Part shown: positions 17,692 through 25,000 of the stretch, one piece after another
Position numbering within the stretch: the first letter of the stretch is position 1
Layout: each line of letters opens with the position of its first letter
Notes under the pieces: model-generated
Seen by the model: the letters and a program-made list of their open reading frames with translations, nothing else
What the model was told of the DNA's origin: nothing
Database searches by the model: none
Assembly (NCBI RefSeq): GCF_900115295.1
Contig: NZ_FOVZ01000001.1
Coordinates: forward strand, 868,001 to 932,000
Reading direction: 5' to 3'
DNA from: Sphingomonas sp. OK281
Lineage (GTDB): Bacteria; Pseudomonadota; Alphaproteobacteria; Sphingomonadales; Sphingomonadaceae
DNA: 64,000 nucleotides
Position numbers and translations under genes: made by a program

Positions 17692-18837
17692 TCAGGTGGC
17701 TCCGAATTGAGCGAGGATCTGCGCGGCGTCGAGGCCGGTGCGGTAGGGCGGTGCGCCGGGGCGAGCGTCGAAGGCGAGATCGTAACGGCCTTCGCGACCG
17801 GTCAGCGTTACGTCGGCGGGGGCGGCGCGCGCGCATCCCTTGGCGCAACCGGAGACGTGGAGACGGCCGGTAATATGAGGGGCCAGGCGGCGGGCGAGCG
17901 CGCGGGTCTCAACGCTGCCTTGCGGGCAGGCGGGCGCGCCGACGCAGGCATCCGTGCGGAGTAACGGCGAAGAAGGATCGGTGATGAAGTCGGCGGAGTC
18001 TGACGCGGACACGAGCTGCACGCCTGCCTCGCAGATCATGATATGCCGTGGCGCAAGGCGGATCGCTTCGATGGCGATTTCGGCTTCCACGAGTCGCGTC
18101 AGCGCGGTCGCCGAGACACGGCCAAATGGCAGGCTGAGCGCGACGCCGAGCGGATGCGGGCCGGGTTGGACATGGGGTACGAATGCTGCCGGCGGTGTTG
18201 TTGCGGCCGCCCAGTCAGGGAGAGGCGCGTCGTGTCGTGCCATGCGGCCGCTGACGGTGCCGCCGCTTTCGACGAACCAGCGGGCGAGCCCGATGAGGCG
18301 GTCGACCTCGGTGCTGGGCGATAACGGCGTGCCGAGCTTGCGGCCGTCTGCGCGGAGGATCAGTCGACCGGGTGCGGCGCGTTCGATGCGGAAGTCGGCG
18401 GGAGCGTCCTGCAGCTGCGGTGCAACGCCAGCGTCGATGGCGAAGCCGACCTTGCCGGGAAGGTCGGGCAGTTCGGACAGGCGTGCGCGCAACTCTTCGG
18501 TGATGCGGTGGGTGTCGTCCCCTGCCTGCCACTCCGGCGCGACGAGGATGTTGGCGCGGGCTTCCCTGGTCGGATCGGGATCGATGAGGCCGAAGTCGAG
18601 CAAGGTGTCGATCAGCGTGCGCCAGCTGCCCTCGCGGACGCCGCGGATCTGGAGATTGGCGCGGCTGGTGACGTCGATCCGGCCGCTGCCGAGTCGTGTC
18701 GCCGCGTCGCACAGGCCGAGCACCTGAGCGCGCGTGAGGCGACCGAGCGGGGGACGGACGCGCACCAACAGGCCGTCGCCGGCCATCATCGGGCGCCACG
18801 CGTCGGGGCACCAGCCCTTGACGACGAACGTGCTCAT
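17692..18837 (-). CDS. cobG: Precorrin-3B synthase (oxygen-dependent)
   Basis: Iron-sulfur mono-oxygenase related to sulfite/nitrite reductases. It hydroxylates precorrin-3A at C20 and forms the gamma-lactone of precorrin-3B using O2. The 381 residues hold two ferredoxin-like half domains. The [4Fe-4S] cysteines are visible as Cys298, Cys304, Cys331 and Cys335 (C-x5-C ... C-x3-C). The N-terminal FVVKGWCPDAWRPMMAGDGL is the usual CobG start. The ATG at 18837 overlaps the cobN stop (ATGA). This gene marks the cluster as the aerobic pathway, so the host makes B12 under oxic conditions. Confidence 0.93.
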   Translation of the reverse strand: MSTFVVKGWCPDAWRPMMAGDGLLVRVRPPLGRLTRAQVLGLCDAATRLGSGRIDVTSRANLQIRGVREGSWRTLIDTLLDFGLIDPDPTREARANILVAPEWQAGDDTHRITEELRARLSELPDLPGKVGFAIDAGVAPQLQDAPADFRIERAAPGRLILRADGRKLGTPLSPSTEVDRLIGLARWFVESGGTVSGRMARHDAPLPDWAAATTPPAAFVPHVQPGPHPLGVALSLPFGRVSATALTRLVEAEIAIEAIRLAPRHIMICEAGVQLVSASDSADFITDPSSPLLRTDACVGAPACPQGSVETRALARRLAPHITGRLHVSGCAKGCARAAPADVTLTGREGRYDLAFDARPGAPPYRTGLDAAQILAQFGAT

Positions 18838-21800
18838 GCCGGCAGGTCCAGCTGCGCGAGGATGGAGTTGCGGCGGGTTGGCCATAGGTCGGCGGCGTGG
18901 AGCGCGGCGAAGCGGGTTTGCATCGCAGCGAGCGCGCCAGGGTTCGCTCTGGCAAGGAATGCACCGACGTCGTCGCGGCCCAATGTGGCATCGTAATAAA
19001 GGTCGATCAGTTCGGGGCGGACCGCGCCGGCAAGGTGCGCGAAGGCACCGAGGTGATCGAGCGTGGCGGCGATCTCCGCGCCCCCGCGGAAGCCATGGCG
19101 CATCATGCCGTCGACCCAGGCCGGGTTTGCCGCCCGAGCGTGGACGACCCGCGCGATCTCTTCCCGAAGCGTGCGGGCCTTGGCCTGGTCCTGGTTGCGC
19201 GCATCGAGGTGATACAGCGTGGCGTTTCCTCCAGCGACCGATTGCGCGGCGGCAAAGCCCGCCTCGTGGGCGGCGTAGTCGGCGGCGAGGAGGAGGTCGG
19301 TCTCGGGGAGGTCCTGCACGTGGACGAAGGCGTCGGCCGCGGCGACGCGGTTGCGGATGCCGGTGGGGTCGAAGCTGTCGGTGCCGTCATCGAGCGCGTG
19401 GCTGGAGGCGGAGAGCCATGCCGTGCCGGCGGTCAGGCGTGCTGCCGGCGTGTAGGTTTCGGCGGCGTCGCCCATGCTCAGGCCGTAGCGGCCGGGTTCG
19501 GGACCGTAGACGCGAGGGGTCGGCGTCTGGCCGGCGAACGGGTTCCAGTCCGCCGGTTCGTCGCGTGCGGCCAGCGCTCGGACGGCCTGGCCGAACATCG
19601 TGCAGAGCGTCGGAAAGGCATCGCGGAACAGGCCGGAAACACGGAGCGTGACGTCGATGCGGGGGCGATCGAAGTTGGCGAGCGGGAGGATCTCGACGCC
19701 CGTGACGCGGTCGGACTGCATGTCCCAGACGGGTTCCGCGCCGAGCAGGTGGAGCGCCATGGCGAATTCCTCACCCGCGGTCCGCATCGTGGCGGAGGCC
19801 CAGAGATCGACGACGAGGTTGCGGGGGTAGTCGCCATGGTCCTGCAGGTGCCGGCGGACGAGTTCGTCGGCGAGCTTTACGCCTTGGGTATGCGCGGCGC
19901 GTGACGGGACTGCGCGAGGGTCGGTGGTGTAGAGGTTGCGCCCGGTTGGGAGGACGTCGGCGCGGCCTCGCCACGGCGAGCCGGAAGGGCCGGACGCGAC
20001 GCGCTTTCCCTGGAGCGCGGACATGAGTCCGATGCGTTCGGCTGCGCCGTGCTCGCCTCGACCGTAAACGTGGAGGCCGTCGCCATACTGGCTCTCCTTT
20101 ACGTCGCATACGAACGTGTCGATGCGGGTAATGGCGTCCGACTGCGACTGCACGTCGTCGAGGCCCAGCGTGGCGGCGAGGCCGGTGGCAGTGGCTTCGT
20201 CGCGGATGTCGCGTTGCAGGCGGTCGCGTCGTGCGGGGTCCAAGCCGTCGGCGTTGGAGAATTCATCGAGCAGCGCTTCGAGGCGGCCGAGGCCAGTGCC
20301 GGTACGCGTGCGTTCGAGTGGTGGCGGGACGTGGCCTAGCGTGACAGCGCCGATGCGGCGTTTGGCCTGGGCCGCTTCGCCGGGGTCATTGACGATGAAC
20401 GGGTAGATGACGGGCATCGCGCCGGTCAGGGCTTCGGGCCAGCAGGCGTCGGACAGCGCGACCGACTTGCCGGGGAGCCATTCGAGCGTGCCATGCGCGC
20501 CGACATGGACGAGCGCATCGGTGCCGCGCGTGCGCAGCCACAGGTAGAAGGCGACATAGGCGTGGCAGGGGCAACGCGAGAGGTCGTGATATTCCTCGGC
20601 GCGTTGCTCGGCTCGGCCGCGTTCGGGTTGGAGGGCGACAAGCGCCCCACCCTGGTCGATCGCGGTAAAGGTGAAGTCCCCAGAGGGTTCGCCCCAGCTT
20701 TCCTGGAGGTCCTTGCGGAGGGCTTCCGGCAGGTGCGCGACGGCTTTGCGGTACTCGGCGAGCGGCCAGTGTATGTACGTAGTCGCGAGGTCGCTCGCAT
20801 CGGGGGTAATCGCGTAGCCGGCTTCGATGAGATCGGCGAGGATCGCCTGCGTGGAGGCGAGCGCGTCGAGACCGACGGCGTGCGCCATCTGGTACGCCTT
20901 GCCCGGGTAGGTCGAGAGGACGATCGCGACGCGGTGGTCGGCGATGGGTTTGCTCGCGAGGTTGATCCACGCTTCGACGCGTGCGGCAATGGCGGCGATG
21001 CGTGCGGGATCGGCGCGGTGTTCGCGGCGCGTGTATTCAAGGTCGCCGTCGCGGTCGGCCGCTTCCTTGAAGCTGGCGACGCCCGCGAAGAGGCGACCGT
21101 CCACCTCGGGAAGGACGACATGCATGGCCAGGTCGGCGGGCGACAGGCCTCGGGTCGCGCCCATCCAGGCTGCGCGGTCCGAGGTGGCGAGCGCGATCTG
21201 GAAAACGGGGACGTCCGCGCCGTCCAGCGGCGCGATGTCGGTCGCGCCGCGTGCGGAGAATGCGGTGGCGTTGACGATCGCGGCGGGGTTTAGGGCGTTG
21301 ACCCATCGCGCGAGCCAGCCGGCCGCGTCCGGGGCTTTCAGCGATGGCGCGAAGAGGCCGATGACGTCGAAGCCACGCGCGGAAAGTTCGGCGTGGAGAC
21401 CTTCGATTGGGTGGAGGTCCGCGGCGGTGAGATACGAGCGGTAGAAGACGATCAGTATGCGGGGGCGTGTCGCGTTCAGGGCGAAGGCGGCGGGGCACGT
21501 CACGGCGTCGTCGGGCTGCCAGCCGCCCACGTCGGCGATCGCGTGGACGCCGGTGACGGGGCCGGCGTAACAGCCTGCCGCGAGTGCGAACTGGGCCAGC
21601 GCCGCTTGCGCCGCGACCGCGCCGCCGGTGTCGCAGAGGTGCGCCAGCCGGCGGAGCGTCGAGAGCGGGATCGTCGATGCGGCGTCGAGGCGCATGTCGG
21701 TGCGGCCGTCTGCGGCGAGGACGGCAAGCGCGATACCCTTCTCCAGCGCGAGGTTTTCGACCTGTTGCAGGCCGTAGCTCCAATAGGAGCGGCCGCCGAT

Positions 21801-22067
21801 CAGCCGGATTAGGATACCTTTTGCGCCGGCCAGCGTCTGTTCGACATAGGTGTCGACCGACAGTGGGTGCTGAAGCGCGGTCAGGTTGGCGAGCCGGAGC
21901 GAGGGCAAGCGGCGTCCGGCGGCGTCCGCCCGTCTCCAGCCCGCGGCGAACGCGCCGAGGTCGCCGTCGGAAAAGGACAGGACAACGAGATCCGCAGGCG
22001 ATTGGGCGAGGTCCTGCGGGACCGCGCTTTCCTCCAGCCCATGAGTCTCGCGGAAGACGACGTGCAT
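18834..22067 (-). CDS. cobN: Cobaltochelatase subunit CobN
   Basis: Large subunit (1,077 residues) of the ATP-dependent CobNST chelatase, which inserts Co2+ into hydrogenobyrinic acid a,c-diamide. It is homologous to Mg-chelatase BchH. Typical blocks seen are LIGGRSYWSYGLQQVE, IVLSTYPGKAYQMAHAVGLD, HVGAHGTLEWLPGKSVALS, YPFIVNDPGEAAQAKRRIGA and VDGMMRHGFRGGAEIAATLDHL near the C-terminus. I start it at ATG 22067 (MHVVFRETHGL); the frame extends to 22172 inside cobW. It begins eight bases after cobW. Partners cobS and cobT are not in this window. Confidence 0.95.
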   Translation of the reverse strand: MHVVFRETHGLEESAVPQDLAQSPADLVVLSFSDGDLGAFAAGWRRADAAGRRLPSLRLANLTALQHPLSVDTYVEQTLAGAKGILIRLIGGRSYWSYGLQQVENLALEKGIALAVLAADGRTDMRLDAASTIPLSTLRRLAHLCDTGGAVAAQAALAQFALAAGCYAGPVTGVHAIADVGGWQPDDAVTCPAAFALNATRPRILIVFYRSYLTAADLHPIEGLHAELSARGFDVIGLFAPSLKAPDAAGWLARWVNALNPAAIVNATAFSARGATDIAPLDGADVPVFQIALATSDRAAWMGATRGLSPADLAMHVVLPEVDGRLFAGVASFKEAADRDGDLEYTRREHRADPARIAAIAARVEAWINLASKPIADHRVAIVLSTYPGKAYQMAHAVGLDALASTQAILADLIEAGYAITPDASDLATTYIHWPLAEYRKAVAHLPEALRKDLQESWGEPSGDFTFTAIDQGGALVALQPERGRAEQRAEEYHDLSRCPCHAYVAFYLWLRTRGTDALVHVGAHGTLEWLPGKSVALSDACWPEALTGAMPVIYPFIVNDPGEAAQAKRRIGAVTLGHVPPPLERTRTGTGLGRLEALLDEFSNADGLDPARRDRLQRDIRDEATATGLAATLGLDDVQSQSDAITRIDTFVCDVKESQYGDGLHVYGRGEHGAAERIGLMSALQGKRVASGPSGSPWRGRADVLPTGRNLYTTDPRAVPSRAAHTQGVKLADELVRRHLQDHGDYPRNLVVDLWASATMRTAGEEFAMALHLLGAEPVWDMQSDRVTGVEILPLANFDRPRIDVTLRVSGLFRDAFPTLCTMFGQAVRALAARDEPADWNPFAGQTPTPRVYGPEPGRYGLSMGDAAETYTPAARLTAGTAWLSASSHALDDGTDSFDPTGIRNRVAAADAFVHVQDLPETDLLLAADYAAHEAGFAAAQSVAGGNATLYHLDARNQDQAKARTLREEIARVVHARAANPAWVDGMMRHGFRGGAEIAATLDHLGAFAHLAGAVRPELIDLYYDATLGRDDVGAFLARANPGALAAMQTRFAALHAADLWPTRRNSILAQLDLPA

Positions 22068-22075
22068 CGTGGGCC

Positions 22076-23113
22076 TCAGCCGTCCAGCGCGGCCTTGATA
22101 CGGGCCTCGTCGATCCGGTCGTGTTCCGCGATCACCACCAGCTGCGTGCGGCGTGGTTCGTTCGCGCGCCATGGGCGGTCGTATTGCGTGCGGACGCGCG
22201 CGCCGACCGCCTGGACTAGGAGGCGCATCGGCTTGCCGGTGACGGCGGCGTATCCCTTCACGCGGAGGATGTCGGCGCTGCGGGCGAGTGCCTCGATCTT
22301 CGCGGTGAGGTCGGCGGGGTCGGCGATTTCGCCCAGCTCGACGACGACGCTGTCGAAATCGTCATGCTCGTGATCGTCCTCGCCGTCGTGATGCGAGGGG
22401 CGGCTGGCGATGTCGTCCTCGGCGGCGGCGTTGAGGCCGAGGATCACGCGGGGATCGATGATGCCGTCTGTCAGATCGATCACCGGGAGCGGTTTTGCGG
22501 ACTCCGCTGCGATCACCGCGCGCGCCTTGGCGACACCTTCGGGTCCGGCAAGATCGACCTTCGTCAACAGCACGAGATCGGCGCATGCGAGCTGGTCCTC
22601 GAATACCTCCGACAAGGGCGTTTCGTGATCGACGCTCGGGTCGGCGGCGCGCTGCGCGTCGAGCGCCGCCACATCTGGTGCGAAGCGACCGGCGGCGACT
22701 GCCTCGGCGTCGGCGAGCGCGATGACGCCGTCGACAGTGATGCGCGACCGGATCGCGGGCCAGTCGAACGCCTTCAGCAGCGGTTTCGGCAGCGCGAGCC
22801 CGGAAGTCTCGATGAGGATGTGATCGGGGCGCGGATCGAGTGCGAGCAGCGCCTCCACGGTCGGGATGAAGTCGTCCGCCACCGTGCAGCAGATGCAGCC
22901 GTTCGCGAGTTCGATCACGTTCTCGGCGGGGCAATCGGGGATCGCGCAGCCCTTCAGTATGTCACCGTCGATGCCGAGCGTGCCGAATTCGTTGACGACG
23001 ACCGCGAGGCGGCGACCGCCGGCGTTGCGGATCAGGTGGCTGATGAGCGTGGTCTTGCCGGCTCCGAGGAAGCCGGTGACGATGGTGACGGGGACCTTCG
23101 AAAGGTCAGACAT
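22076..23113 (-). CDS. cobW: Cobalamin biosynthesis GTPase CobW
   Basis: COG0523-family G3E GTPase of 345 residues, thought to deliver cobalt to the corrin pathway. The P-loop is GFLGAGKT at residues 14-21, and the metal-binding CxCC motif is Cys73-Ile-Cys75-Cys76. A His/Asp-rich stretch (SHHDGEDDHEHDDFD) follows the GTPase domain, as in many metal-handling members. The C-terminal domain contains ILRVKGYAAV. The start is ATG 23113 with GAGGAG seven bases upstream. It is the first gene after the second-listed cobalamin riboswitch and so leads the cob operon. Confidence 0.94.
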   Translation of the reverse strand: MSDLSKVPVTIVTGFLGAGKTTLISHLIRNAGGRRLAVVVNEFGTLGIDGDILKGCAIPDCPAENVIELANGCICCTVADDFIPTVEALLALDPRPDHILIETSGLALPKPLLKAFDWPAIRSRITVDGVIALADAEAVAAGRFAPDVAALDAQRAADPSVDHETPLSEVFEDQLACADLVLLTKVDLAGPEGVAKARAVIAAESAKPLPVIDLTDGIIDPRVILGLNAAAEDDIASRPSHHDGEDDHEHDDFDSVVVELGEIADPADLTAKIEALARSADILRVKGYAAVTGKPMRLLVQAVGARVRTQYDRPWRANEPRRTQLVVIAEHDRIDEARIKAALDG

Positions 23114-23133
23114 TGCTATTCTCCTCGACGTCT

Positions 23134-23170
23134 AAAAGCGCACGCACGCACGACCTTTCGGTCGCGCGCG
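23134..23170 (-). promoter_or_regulatory. RNA hairpin between riboswitch and cobW
   Basis: On the minus-strand transcript, 23170-23160 pairs with 23155-23145 as an 11-bp stem closed by a GAAA tetraloop. Two of the pairs are G-U wobbles, which would be A-C mismatches on the other strand, so the fold belongs to the cob mRNA. A UUUU run (23137-23134) follows seven bases later, and the GAGGAG ribosome site comes just after. It may be part of the riboswitch expression platform or a weak terminator; sequence alone does not separate these. Confidence 0.5.
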
Positions 23171-23231
23171 TTCGTCGCTCAGACGGAGTACCGTGCCGCG
23201 ACCACCCCCTGGGTCATGGCAAGAGCGACCA

Positions 23232-23420
23232 TTGCGCTGGCAGGTCTCCTGGCTCGCGGGTCGAAGCTCGACGTACGCCTTCCCAGGTTTCCCCAGTGGC
23301 TGCCCCTCACGCGGAGGGACGTGTACATCTCGCTCACCGCTTACAGTTGCAGGGACAGCCGCGGCATTGGGAGGCGAACCTCCCGCACCGCATTCCCATT
23401 CAAGCCTCGAAAGGCACCGG
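23232..23420 (-). ncRNA. Cobalamin riboswitch upstream of cobW
   Basis: Read on the minus strand, the region contains the B12 box AGCCAGGAGACCTGCC (23254-23239). It is preceded by the conserved core with GGGAATGCGGTGCGGGAGG, GCCGCGGCTGTCCCTGCAAC and CTGTAAGCGG, and by GCCACTGGGGAAACCTGGGAAGG. These are the hallmark segments of the adenosylcobalamin-sensing aptamer. It ends about 120 bases before the cobW ATG. High B12 should reduce expression of the whole cob operon. Outer boundaries are approximate. Confidence 0.93.
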
Positions 23421-23491
23421 CGCGATCAACGAGGATCGGTCGAACCAACCCTCTGTCGGGCGACTTAAAGGACTTTCCGCGATGCCGCCAG

Positions 23492-24541
23492 CTATCCGTG
23501 CGTGACTTCGATCTCGTCGAAGCGTTTCCAGCGATAGATTGCGAAGCTCAGGACCCAGCACAGGACGAACAGCCCGATGATCGCGAAGCCGAGGCCGTTG
23601 AAATTCTCGCCGAGCGCCGTTGCGACGTCCCATATGCCGCCGGTGAAGCCGAGCTTCGATCCGAGCAACGCGAGCGTCTCGATCCCGCCGATCGCGATCG
23701 CGACGATCGCGGAGATCAGGGTGATGGTGATGTTGTAATAGAGTTTGCGGATCGGCTTCACGAACGCCCATTCATAGGCGCCGAGCATGACGACGCCGTC
23801 AGCCGTGTCCACTAGCGCCATCCCGGTCGCGAACAGCACGGGAAGAACGAGGACGACGCCGATCGAGAGACCGTCCGCGGCTTGGCTGGCGGAAAGGCCG
23901 AGGATGGCGACTTCGGTGGCGGTGTCGAACCCGAGCCCGAACAGGAAGCCGAGCGGCGCCATGTGCCAACTCCGCGTCACCAGCCGGAACATCGGCTGGA
24001 ACAGCCGCGCGAGCAGGCCGCGGTTGCCGAGCAGCAGGTCGAGATCCTCTTCGACGTAGGTGCCGCCGCCGCGGACATGACCGAAGGTGCGCCAGACCGA
24101 GCGGAGGATGATCAGGTTCATCGCCGCGATCGTGAACAGGAATACCGCGGAGATGATGGTGGCGATCACGCCGCCAACCTGTTTGAACGCCTCGAACTGC
24201 GACAGCGCGGTCGCGGTCAGCGCGATCGCGACGGCCGCGATCAGCACGATGCCGGAATGGCCGATCGCAAACCAGAAGCCGACCGCGATCGGACGCTGGC
24301 CGTCCTGCATTAGCTTGCGCGTCACGTTGTCGATCGCCGCAATGTGATCCGCATCGACAGCGTGCCGCAGACCAAGGCCCCATGCGAGCAGCGCGGTGCC
24401 CAGCATCAGTGGTTGGGCATGGAACAGCGAGAACGCCCAGCCCCATGCGGCGATGTTGGCTGCGACTAGCGCGGCGAACATCCAGCCGATGCGCTTGCGG
24501 GTGGATGTTCGCGTCGGTCTCTCGATCGTCAAAGTCGTCAT
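23492..24541 (-). CDS. Nickel/cobalt permease of the NiCoT (HoxN/NixA) family
   Basis: Inner-membrane transporter of 349 residues with about eight membrane helices. The metal-recognition signature HAVDADHIAAIDN is in an early helix. LGFDTATEVAIL and a second family block with GMALVDTADGV are also present. NiCoT proteins take up Ni2+ and/or Co2+. Here a cobalamin riboswitch directly upstream, with the cob operon following, indicates cobalt for B12. The frame runs to 24655, but MTTLTIERP at 24541 is the sensible start: it follows the hairpin/SD region. The gap to cobW holds the second riboswitch, so the permease and cob genes are separate regulatory units. Confidence 0.92.
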   Translation of the reverse strand: MTTLTIERPTRTSTRKRIGWMFAALVAANIAAWGWAFSLFHAQPLMLGTALLAWGLGLRHAVDADHIAAIDNVTRKLMQDGQRPIAVGFWFAIGHSGIVLIAAVAIALTATALSQFEAFKQVGGVIATIISAVFLFTIAAMNLIILRSVWRTFGHVRGGGTYVEEDLDLLLGNRGLLARLFQPMFRLVTRSWHMAPLGFLFGLGFDTATEVAILGLSASQAADGLSIGVVLVLPVLFATGMALVDTADGVVMLGAYEWAFVKPIRKLYYNITITLISAIVAIAIGGIETLALLGSKLGFTGGIWDVATALGENFNGLGFAIIGLFVLCWVLSFAIYRWKRFDEIEVTHG

Positions 24542-24543
24542 GC

Positions 24544-24574
24544 AAAAACCCCGAGCGTCCGACGAGGACCGGGG
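24544..24574 (-). terminator. Hairpin plus U5 immediately before the permease ATG
   Basis: On the minus-strand RNA, CCCCGGTCC (24574-24566) pairs with GGAC and CGGGG (24560-24549) around a five-base loop and a three-base bulge. UUUUU (24548-24544) follows directly, then GC and the ATG at 24541. This is a factor-independent terminator shape at the very end of the leader. The CGGGG arm is also the only Shine-Dalgarno-like sequence, so folding could also hide the ribosome site. It is probably the off state of the riboswitch above it. Confidence 0.65.
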
Positions 24575-24719
24575 CCTGCCGCGAACGGCCGGGAAGTGCG
24601 ACGACCGGACGCCATGAGCGGCCGACGCACGACGCCGATGCGGCCCCCGCCACATGGTCGTCGCTCAGACGGCGTTCACCGTGCCTCGGCCACCCCCTGG
24701 ACCGGGACAAGAGCGACCA

Positions 24720-24907
24720 GACGCCGGCAGGTCTCCTGGCTCGCGGGTCAAGGCTCGGCGCATCACCTTCCCAGGCTTTTCGCCCAGTGGCTGCCCTCGC
24801 TAAAAGGGCTCGTGCGCTTCGCTCGCCGCTTACAGTTGCAGGGACAGCCGCGGCATAGGACGGCGAACCGTCCGCACCGCATTCCCAATCAAGCCCTTCC
24901 GGGCACC
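24720..24907 (-). ncRNA. Cobalamin riboswitch upstream of the Co/Ni permease
   Basis: Minus-strand B12 box AGCCAGGAGACCTGCC (24740-24725), with the same aptamer blocks as the riboswitch before cobW: GGGAATGCGGTGCGGA, GCCGCGGCTGTCCCTGCAAC, CTGTAAGCGG and GCCACTGGGCGAAAAGCCTGGGAAGG. It is followed by a segment close to that after the first copy, including a conserved 7-bp stem (24660-24666 with 24711-24717). It should shut cobalt uptake when B12 is plentiful. Boundaries are approximate. Confidence 0.93.
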
Positions 24908-25000
24908 GACGCGATCACGGGAAACGGCTGGAAGCCGCGTCCCGCACGATCGGTACCGCGCTTTGGCAATCGTGCCAAGTTCGGCGACGTGTCCACCGGG

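Noticed and set aside
16466..17848. Long N-terminal extension of cobI to 17848
   Set aside because: The extra part is an Arg-rich shadow of cobH; the family start is near 17065/17053.
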